9,011 bases of DNA from Thermomicrobiales bacterium (GTDB lineage: Bacteria; Chloroflexota; Chloroflexia; Thermomicrobiales; UBA6265): NCBI GenBank assembly GCA_025937615.1, contig JAICRA010000042.1:1-9011 (forward strand), in the 5' to 3' direction. The notes under the pieces were generated by a model, which worked only from the letters and a program-made list of their open reading frames with translations, made no database searches and had not been told where the DNA came from. Positions 1 through 4,895 of the stretch are shown here, one piece after another. Numbering within the stretch: the stretch's first letter is position 1; each line of letters begins with the position of its first letter. The position numbers and the translations under genes are program-made.

Positions 1-191
1 ACCTGCGCGCCGTCCGCGATGAGGATCACCTCGTCATCCTGCGCCCGCACGGTCTGTGCGACGTGACCCGCAGGGATCGCGGCCGCCAGGGCGCCCGCGG
101 CGAGCTTTGCCGTCCAGCCCACGACCGCACGCCGGGACGCCGTCGATGCTACGGGGCTCGGCCCGTCGTGGCTCTGTCCATGTTGAACCAT
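1..191 (-). CDS. Small secreted protein, N-terminal part (paralogue of the LPETG protein at 470-1126)
   Basis: Only the first 63 codons are in the window; the 3' part lies beyond base 1. The ATG at 191 follows an AGGAAGAGG ribosome site about 7 bases upstream. The protein starts with a polar stretch of about 19 residues. An Arg-Arg pair (SRRAVVGWT, residues 19-27), an Ala-rich hydrophobic segment (about 28-48) and a likely signal peptidase site after VRA (residue 50) follow. The mature part begins QDDEVILIADG. This layout closely matches the 470-1126 protein (TRRALVGWT ... VAAQDDDTIVLTAGG), so the two are probably a tandem duplication. The twin arginines hint at Tat export, but the motif lacks the usual Phe-Leu-Lys end, so Sec export is equally possible. 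The function is unknown. Whether it also ends in a sorting signal cannot be seen here. Confidence 0.75.
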   Translation of the reverse strand, partial: MVQHGQSHDGPSPVASTASRRAVVGWTAKLAAGALAAAIPAGHVAQTVRAQDDEVILIADGAQ

Positions 192-208
192 TGTCGTTCC
201 TCTTCCTG

Positions 209-300
209 AACTCGCGGGGCGAAGTGCGCGGACTCCCGACGCTGCCCGATATGATGAAATGAGCATAAACCGTTCCACCCGCTCAACTCGCGGAGCGAGG
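209..300. repeat. Near-identical 16-bp direct repeats around the promoter element
   Basis: AACTCGCGGGGCGAAG (209-224) and AACTCGCGGAGCGAGG (285-300) agree in 14 of 16 bases and lie on either side of the shared element at 262-277. The second copy also contains a short hairpin, CTCGC-GGA-GCGAG (287-299). They could be paired regulator sites for the gene at 1-191, or chance in GC-rich DNA. No such pair flanks the copy at 1193-1208. Confidence 0.3.
262..277 (-). promoter_or_regulatory. Shared 16-bp upstream element, copy 1
   Basis: On the minus strand this reads TGGAACGGTTTATGCT, 71 bp before the start codon at 191. The same element with 13 of 16 bases identical (TGGAACGAATCATGCT) lies at a matching distance before the paralogous gene at 1126. 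It is either a promoter element, since GGAAC resembles the -35 box of some ECF sigma factors, or a binding site for a common regulator. No convincing sigma70 -35/-10 pair fits around it. Confidence 0.5.
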
Positions 301-348
301 GGCGGTTCCTGCTCCTCGTCACGGCACCGGGCGAGGACGAGCAAACTC

Positions 349-387
349 AAGAGCGCCGGCTGGTGACTATCACCAGCCGGCGCTCTT
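349..387 (-). terminator. Strong hairpin, likely terminator of the LPETG gene
   Basis: A perfect 18-bp inverted repeat (349-366 with 370-387) encloses a 3-base loop (CTA). On the minus strand the stem ends in CUCUU and is followed by GAGTTTGC, a poor but U-containing tail. It lies 83 bp after the stop codon at 470 and before the promoter region of the next minus-strand gene, where a terminator is expected. The symmetry would also let it act on the plus strand. Confidence 0.7.
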
Positions 388-400
388 CGGCTTCAGACGT

Positions 401-432
401 GAGTCGGGGCGGCCGATCCGGCCGCCCCGCTC
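401..432 (-). terminator. Second GC-rich hairpin after the LPETG gene
   Basis: An 11-bp perfect stem (405-415 with 419-429) has a 3-base loop (ATC). Three more pairs (401-403 with 430-432) extend it past one bulged T. It sits 38 bp after the stop at 470 and has no T-run, so it may act with the hairpin at 349-387 as a tandem terminator or protect the mRNA 3' end. Confidence 0.5.
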
Positions 433-469
433 TTAGTCCATGTACTCTCAGCTGGCTCTTGCTAGCAGG

Positions 470-1126
470 TTAGTCCTCGCGCCGTCCGCGTAGGGCCACT
501 GAGCCAAGCGCCGCGGCGGCAGAGGCGGCCGCGAAGACCGAGGAGAGTCCGGCCACTCCCGCCATGCCAATCCCGGTTTCCGGCAACTCCGCAATCTCCG
601 GAGCCTCGGGCGCCGGAGCCTCTTCCTTGGGCGGCGCCTCTTTCTTCGGTGGAGCCGGCTTCTTCTCCTCGTCGACCTTGCACCGATTCTCGACGACCTT
701 GCGAACCGGTTGGTCGTTGTCCTTGTTGTTCTTAGCCTCGGTGGAGGTGAGCCAGGTCTCGGTCGCAGCACCCTCGTCTGGGTGCGCGACGGCGAGCGCC
801 GCGGCGCCCTCGGCGAGTGCCCCGTCTTCGCAGTCAGCGACAGCCCGCGCGGCGGCGGCGATCGTCTCCGCGTGACCTGGGGACGCATGTGCTTCGGCGA
901 CAGCTGAGACCGCGGAAGCGTTACCAGGGCTGACCGTCAGTGTCGAGCCACCGGCGGTGAGCACGATCGTGTCGTCGTCTTGAGCCGCGACGGGCTGGGC
1001 CAGGCCCGTGCCCAGGAGCGTGACGGTCAGGGCCGCACCGCAGGCGATCTTGGTCCAGCCGACCAGAGCACGGCGGGTGGTCACGGGCCCCCGCCCACGC
1101 TGGCCGATCCGCATCTCTTGCATCAT
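470..1126 (-). CDS. Secreted small protein with LPETG sortase sorting signal
   Basis: 218 residues, no recognised enzyme domain. The start is set by a very strong AAAAGGGGGG site at 1131-1140; the ATG at 1126 and the next codon (ATG at 1123) are both possible. Parts in order: basic N-terminus with TTRRALVGW (16-24), hydrophobic core to about residue 44, probable cleavage after VAA (46-48), an Ala-rich acidic domain with two cysteines (C99, C149) that could form a disulfide, then a Pro/Lys/Glu-rich spacer (156-177) as seen in wall-spanning regions. The end is a textbook sorting signal: LPETG at 181-185, a hydrophobic stretch 186-212 and the charged tail RGRRED. In known systems a sortase cuts between T and G and links the protein to the cell wall or a pilin. 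No sortase is in the window. The gene is related to the partial gene at 1-191 and shares its upstream element. Its role is unknown; a surface or adhesion role is inference. Confidence 0.85.
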   Translation of the reverse strand: MMQEMRIGQRGRGPVTTRRALVGWTKIACGAALTVTLLGTGLAQPVAAQDDDTIVLTAGGSTLTVSPGNASAVSAVAEAHASPGHAETIAAAARAVADCEDGALAEGAAALAVAHPDEGAATETWLTSTEAKNNKDNDQPVRKVVENRCKVDEEKKPAPPKKEAPPKEEAPAPEAPEIAELPETGIGMAGVAGLSSVFAAASAAAALGSVALRGRRED

Positions 1127-1192
1127 GGTTCCCCCCTTTTGGTGAGCGCGGGGTGAGCAGCCCACGCAGCCTATCCCCGGTCGCTGCCTTCC

Positions 1193-1208
1193 AGCATGAT
1201 TCGTTCCA
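1193..1208 (-). promoter_or_regulatory. Shared 16-bp upstream element, copy 2
   Basis: On the minus strand this reads TGGAACGAATCATGCT, 67 bp before the ATG at 1126. It matches copy 1 at 262-277 in 13 of 16 positions and lies at nearly the same distance from its gene (67 against 71 bp). The flanking sequence is not similar, which argues for selection on the element rather than simple recent duplication. Confidence 0.5.
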
Positions 1209-1244
1209 ATAGTACACGATGACCCGGATGGTCTCGCGCGTTCT

Positions 1245-1293
1245 GAAACGACCATCAGCATGCATTGAAACGCTTGAGCGCTCAGACTGTTTC
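1245..1293. repeat. GAAAC repeats at 22-bp phasing
   Basis: GAAAC occurs at 1245-1249 and 1267-1271 and, inverted (GTTTC), at 1289-1293; the starts are exactly 22 bp apart. The first two copies extend to TGAAACG. Between copies two and three lies the 10-bp palindrome TGAGCGCTCA (1274-1283). The block stands between the thrS stop and the shared element of the LPETG gene. It may be an upstream operator or a weak thrS 3' hairpin; no T-run follows it. Confidence 0.35.
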
Positions 1294-1319
1294 GCAGAAG
1301 CATAGACAATAGTCCCGAT

Positions 1320-3155
1320 TCACGAAATTGATGCGAGGCTGGCCTCTCGCGCTTCTGCCTCCTCGATATCGTCCAGGTGAAGCGATCGCGACTCAACACG
1401 TGACAATGCCATCTCGAGGAAGGCGTCAACCGGCATCGCGCCGAGGTCCCGGCCATTGCGTAGACGGACCGCGACCGCGTCCTCGGCCGCCTCTCTCTTC
1501 CCGATCACGAGCATGTACGGGATCTTCTGCAGCTGCGCTTCCCGGATCTTCGCCTGCATGCGATCACGCCGATCGTTGACTTCGATACGAAGACCCGCTT
1601 CCGTGAGACGCCTGGCCACGTCGCGCGCGTAGTCTATCTGCTCGTCGGTGATCGGGATGATCGCTGCCTGCACGGGAGCGAGCCAGAGTGGGAACGCCCC
1701 GGCGTAGTGCTCGACCAATCCACCGACAAAACGCTCCATCGAGCCGAGAAGGGTGCGGTGAATCATGGCAACCCGGTGCCGCTCGCCGTCCTCACCGATG
1801 TAATTGACGTCGAAACGCTCCGGGAGATTGAAGTCGACCTGGATGGTCGGACCTGTCCACTCCCGACCCAGGGCGTCGACCCACTTGATGTCGATCTTGG
1901 GTCCGTAGAACGCCCCGCCGCCCTCGTCGATCTTGTACGACAGACCGCGAATCTCCATCGCGCGTCGGAGATCCTCGGTCGCCGTTTCCCAGACCTCCTC
2001 GTCGCCGATCGATTTCTCGGGTCGCGTCGCGAGATACGACTGGAACTCGTAGCCAAAGACGTCGGCCATGTGCATGGCCAGGTCGATCACTCCTCCCGCT
2101 TCGGCGACGACCTGCTCCGGCGTGCAGAAAATGTGGGAATCGTCCTGGGTAAAGCCGCGCACGCGCAGCATCCCGTGCAGGGTCCCGGACCGCTCATAGC
2201 GGTAGACGGTACCCAGCTCGGCCAACCGGATAGGTAGATCCCGGTAGGAATGGACCCGGTTCTTGTAAATCATGATGTGACCGGGGCAGTTCATCGGTTT
2301 GAGGTAGTAGTCGACCTCCTCGATGCTCATCGGCGAGTACATGTTCTCCCGATACGTCTCCAGGTGGCCGGAGGTGCGGTAGATCTTTTCCGATGCAATG
2401 TGGGGCGTGTAGACGAGATCGTAGCCGCGAGCGAGCTGTTCTTTCTGCTCGAATTGCTCGACCAGATAGCGGACCATCGCCCCCTTTGGATGCCAGAGGA
2501 TGAGACCGGGGCCGATCTCCTCGTTGACCGAGAAGAGATCGAGCTCGCGCCCGAGACGGCGATGATCGCGGCGTTGGGCCTCTTCCAGCCGCGTCAGATG
2601 TGCATCCAGCTCCTCTTGTGTCGGCCAGGCCGTGCCGTAGATGCGCTGCAGCATCGGCCGCTTCTCATCGCCTCGCCAATAGGCGCCGGCAATCGAGAGG
2701 AGTTTGAACGGCCCGATCTCGCCCGTGCTGGGCACGTGTGGACCGCGGCACAGATCGACGAACTCGCCCTGCTGGTATGTCGTGATGATTTCGTCCTGCG
2801 GAAGACCCTCGATCAGCTCGACCTTGTAGGGGTTCTTGCCAAAAATGCGCAGTGCTTCCTCACGCGTAACCACCTCGCGCACGAACGGTTCCGCTTTCTC
2901 ACGGTTGGCTGCCATGCGACGCTCGATCTCCGCGAGGTCGTCCGGCGTCAATGGTCGCGGTAAATCGAAGTCGTAGTAGAAGCCGTGCTCGATGGCGGGA
3001 CCGATCCCAAGCCGCGCGTCCGGGAAGATCTCCAGCACCGCTTCCGCCATGAGGTGCGCGGCCGAGTGGCGCATGCGCGCCAGCTCATATGCCCGTGCAT
3101 CCTCCAGATCAACCGCGATGTCCATACTGTCGATGTCGTCATGTGTGTCTGTCAT
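1320..3155 (-). CDS. thrS: Threonyl-tRNA synthetase (no TGS domain)
   Basis: The 611-residue enzyme charges tRNA-Thr with threonine in the cytoplasm. The editing domain has HSAAH at 30-34 and CRGPH at 136-140, the metal-site motifs that remove mischarged serine. The class II catalytic core shows NCPGH (289-293), motif 2 around YRYERSGTLHGMLRVRGF with DDSH (338-341), and motif 3 MIHRTLLGSMERF (464-476). The three zinc ligands of the family are present as C290, H341 and H466. The anticodon-binding domain runs from about 492 to 585, followed by an acidic tail. The usual N-terminal TGS domain of about 60 residues is absent: only about 25 residues precede the editing domain. The ATG at 3155 has GGAG 8 bases upstream; an ATG at 3179 would add eight residues. 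The frame stays open to 3287, but that stretch is T-box RNA. The leader indicates control by uncharged tRNA-Thr. Confidence 0.97.
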   Translation of the reverse strand: MTDTHDDIDSMDIAVDLEDARAYELARMRHSAAHLMAEAVLEIFPDARLGIGPAIEHGFYYDFDLPRPLTPDDLAEIERRMAANREKAEPFVREVVTREEALRIFGKNPYKVELIEGLPQDEIITTYQQGEFVDLCRGPHVPSTGEIGPFKLLSIAGAYWRGDEKRPMLQRIYGTAWPTQEELDAHLTRLEEAQRRDHRRLGRELDLFSVNEEIGPGLILWHPKGAMVRYLVEQFEQKEQLARGYDLVYTPHIASEKIYRTSGHLETYRENMYSPMSIEEVDYYLKPMNCPGHIMIYKNRVHSYRDLPIRLAELGTVYRYERSGTLHGMLRVRGFTQDDSHIFCTPEQVVAEAGGVIDLAMHMADVFGYEFQSYLATRPEKSIGDEEVWETATEDLRRAMEIRGLSYKIDEGGGAFYGPKIDIKWVDALGREWTGPTIQVDFNLPERFDVNYIGEDGERHRVAMIHRTLLGSMERFVGGLVEHYAGAFPLWLAPVQAAIIPITDEQIDYARDVARRLTEAGLRIEVNDRRDRMQAKIREAQLQKIPYMLVIGKREAAEDAVAVRLRNGRDLGAMPVDAFLEMALSRVESRSLHLDDIEEAEAREASLASIS

Positions 3156-3217
3156 CTCGGTCGCTCCGCTCTGGCGCATCGCGTCCTGTACCTCGCGCCG
3201 ATCGCGAGCAGGGCATG

Positions 3218-3255
3218 AAAAACGGCCCGTGTCCCCACCAGGGACGCCGGACCGG
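3218..3255 (-). terminator. Conditional terminator of the T-box leader
   Basis: The core stem is GTCCC (3245-3241) with GGGAC (3235-3231) around the loop TGGTG. It is extended by further pairs down to 3223, with a mismatch and a bulge, and followed by five T (3222-3218). It shares bases with the antiterminator (3269-3240), so the two folds exclude each other. The thrS start codon is 63 bp further on. Confidence 0.85.
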
Positions 3256-3482
3256 CGTGGTTCCACCCTCATTCCAGGCTTTGGCACGACGTGCCGCCTG
3301 CTCGATGTGGCCGGTAACGGGGCCTACCGGGTCAGCCTACGCTCCGAAGGGAGTTTCAGTGGCCGGCTCCTGGGTGGTTTTCACCGGGGCCATGTCGAAC
3401 CGGACTCTCAGCGTCAGCCGGTCTTTCTGGCGACGGTCCCGCGGCTACTCGTCCCGATCGACGCCGTAGCACCTCAATTAAC
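3218..3482 (-). ncRNA. T-box riboswitch leader of thrS
   Basis: The leader senses uncharged tRNA-Thr and permits thrS transcription. Read on the minus strand: Stem I has a lower stem, a specifier loop with ACGAGTAG on the 5' side and TGAAAACCA on the 3' side, an upper stem (CCG-GGG-CC-GTCG pairing with CGAC-GG-CCC-CGG) and a distal ACCGG/CCGGT stem with the loop CTGACGCTGAGAGT. The likely specifier is ACC at 3378-3376 (Thr), followed by the usual purine. The T-box GGGTGGAACCACG is at 3268-3256. In the antiterminator (3269-3240) AGGG pairs with CCCT, and ACGCCG with CGGCGT, leaving the TGGAACC bulge that binds the tRNA CCA end. The competing terminator ends in five T at 3222-3218. I assigned this by eye from the known T-box pattern; the transcript start is inferred. 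Confidence 0.92.
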
Positions 3483-3488
3483 GAGCGA

Positions 3489-3518
3489 AGGATAGAAACG
3501 TCGCGCCGATGCTGTCAA
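3489..3518 (-). promoter_or_regulatory. thrS promoter (sigma70 type)
   Basis: On the minus strand TTGACA (3518-3513), an 18-bp spacer, then TATCCT (3494-3489). Transcription would begin near 3482, just ahead of Stem I. The -35 box contains the TGA stop codon (3517-3515) of the upstream carboxypeptidase gene, so the two genes abut without spare sequence. Confidence 0.8.
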
Positions 3519-4771
3519 TCGCTAGCCGATGCAGCCGGCTCCAGGACTGGACTCAGAAGGGGAGGCGCTGGCTGATTGGTCGCCAGAAACCGTGTGCCGG
3601 CCCCGTTCCGGAGTCGTCCTGACCGCAGCCGCCAGGTCGCGATCCCATGGACCGCGATTAACCCCGCGGTAACGCAGACGGAGGCGATCCATCCGGCCCC
3701 GCTGACGCCCAATTGCTCTCCCGGGATCGGATCGGGTTGTGGGGCCACCGGCTGCACTTCCCGTGCCGCCCGCAGAGCGGGCTGCCCAATCGCGCCCCCC
3801 GCGGAACCCATCGCCAGGATGGTGGCCGCGTCGGGATCGCGGAAGCGGACGACCTCCCCGGTGACACCCGTGCCGGTTTCGGCCCGCAGCGCTTGCTGGT
3901 CGAGCGCGTAGTCCAGCAAGACGCGATTGTCGTCGTACCAGTCATCGGGGGCGACCCCGTTCATGGTCACGGCGATGACGCGCCTCCCATTCCGCTGGGC
4001 GACATTGATCAGGCACCAACCGGCATCGTCGTCGTACCCGGTCTTGCCGCCAACGATGCCTTCGTATGTACGCAGCATGCGGTTGTTGTTGCGGAACTCA
4101 TACGAGCCGTCGGCCGTCTCGTAGGTGAGGGTCGAGAAAGCCTTGACAAACCGTGGATAGCGCATCGCGTACATCATGAAGGCCGCCAGATCGTAGGCGG
4201 ACGAGTAGTGTCCCGGAACTCCCCAGCCGTCAGGATCGACGAGCTGTGTGTCAGTCAGCCCCATGTTCTGGATGCGTTTGTTGAGGCGGGTCAGAAATCG
4301 GTTGACGGCTTCCTCGTCGGTATCGCCTTCCTCGGCGCCCGCAGTTCGCGCCAGCGCGCGAGCCGCGTCGTTCCCGGACGGCAGCATCATGCCGTAGAGC
4401 AGTTCCTCTACCGTGAACGATTCGCCCGGCGCAAAGCCGACCCGACTGGCGAACTCGCTCACGAGGTCAGACTCGCTGGTGATCACCGGCGCGTCCGGAG
4501 GGAGAGATTCGATCGTTTCGATGGCGGTGAAGACCTTGGTCAGACTCGCCGGCGCCCGGCGCTCGTGCGCACCGCGCTGAGCGTAGATCTCACCAGTCTC
4601 GGCGTCGATGGCGATGTAATTGGTGGAGGTGATCTGGAGCTCAGGCACTTCTTGCGCCAGTGCCAGAGGCGTGCACTGCGCCGCGAAAACCAGCAGCACA
4701 ACCGCGAGCGAGACCGCGCCGTAGGCGCGTCTACACCATTTAGCAGCGGCGGAGGGAGCCGGCATCGTCAC
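3515..4771 (-). CDS. D-alanyl-D-alanine carboxypeptidase (peptidase S11, DacA/DacF type)
   Basis: 418 residues. It trims the terminal D-Ala from peptidoglycan stem peptides outside the membrane. The three active-site motifs of the penicillin-binding fold are present in order: SLTK at 76-79 (Ser76 nucleophile), SGN at 132-134 and KTG at 243-245. A signal peptide (basic KWCRR at 11-15, hydrophobic core 19-31) probably ends near ALA at 37-39. The usual C-terminal beta domain of PBP5-like enzymes is missing or very short: a Pro-rich linker (about 300-358) leads to a single C-terminal membrane helix (361-379) and a basic tail, which would anchor the enzyme instead of the amphipathic helix of PBP5. 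The start is a GTG at 4771, with AGGA 8 bases upstream; the ATG two codons later would be 14 bases from that site. The DacA/DacF subtype cannot be settled from sequence alone. Confidence 0.93.
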   Translation of the reverse strand: MTMPAPSAAAKWCRRAYGAVSLAVVLLVFAAQCTPLALAQEVPELQITSTNYIAIDAETGEIYAQRGAHERRAPASLTKVFTAIETIESLPPDAPVITSESDLVSEFASRVGFAPGESFTVEELLYGMMLPSGNDAARALARTAGAEEGDTDEEAVNRFLTRLNKRIQNMGLTDTQLVDPDGWGVPGHYSSAYDLAAFMMYAMRYPRFVKAFSTLTYETADGSYEFRNNNRMLRTYEGIVGGKTGYDDDAGWCLINVAQRNGRRVIAVTMNGVAPDDWYDDNRVLLDYALDQQALRAETGTGVTGEVVRFRDPDAATILAMGSAGGAIGQPALRAAREVQPVAPQPDPIPGEQLGVSGAGWIASVCVTAGLIAVHGIATWRLRSGRLRNGAGTRFLATNQPAPPLLSPVLEPAASASD

Positions 4772-4778
4772 GAGGTTG

Positions 4779-4808
4779 ATCCTAATCAGATCTGGGTAGG
4801 GGCGTCAA
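4779..4808 (-). promoter_or_regulatory. Candidate promoter of the carboxypeptidase gene
   Basis: On the minus strand TTGACG (4808-4803), an 18-bp spacer and TAGGAT (4784-4779). The -10 box would overlap the AGGA ribosome site and put the transcript start within a base or two of the GTG at 4771, implying a leaderless mRNA. If the AGGA is a real ribosome site, the true promoter lies further upstream. Confidence 0.45.
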
Positions 4809-4895
4809 GCGCGAAAGCGTTCACTTGTACACAGGCGTGGCAAGATACGACCCGAGCGACCGGCATCTTCGTCCCGGGAGGATTTGAACCCAGCG

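Noticed and set aside
448..888. Arg/Pro-rich minus-strand frame of 146 codons
   Set aside because: It is an alternative frame of the LPETG gene, with composition typical of a GC-rich shadow.
1127..1456. Upstream extension of the LPETG protein frame by 110 residues
   Set aside because: It would run into thrS on the same strand and ignores the strong AAAAGGGGGG ribosome site before 1126; the extra residues look like no secreted protein start.
2250..2963. Plus-strand open frame of 237 codons
   Set aside because: It is a mirror of the thrS coding sequence with no recognisable domain.
3156..3287. Upstream extension of the ThrRS reading frame by 44 residues
   Set aside because: These bases form the T-box antiterminator, terminator and spacer, and GGAG lies correctly before the ATG at 3155.
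4660..4680. Lipoprotein signal (Cys33) in the carboxypeptidase
   Set aside because: The bases before the Cys encode FAAQ, not a lipobox, and a normal signal peptidase site (ALA) follows it.
4871..4890. tRNA-like 3' end on the minus strand (GGTTCAAATCC then CCCGGGACG)
   Set aside because: The T-stem does not pair properly and no matching acceptor, D or anticodon arms lie upstream. No second copy exists to support an integration site.
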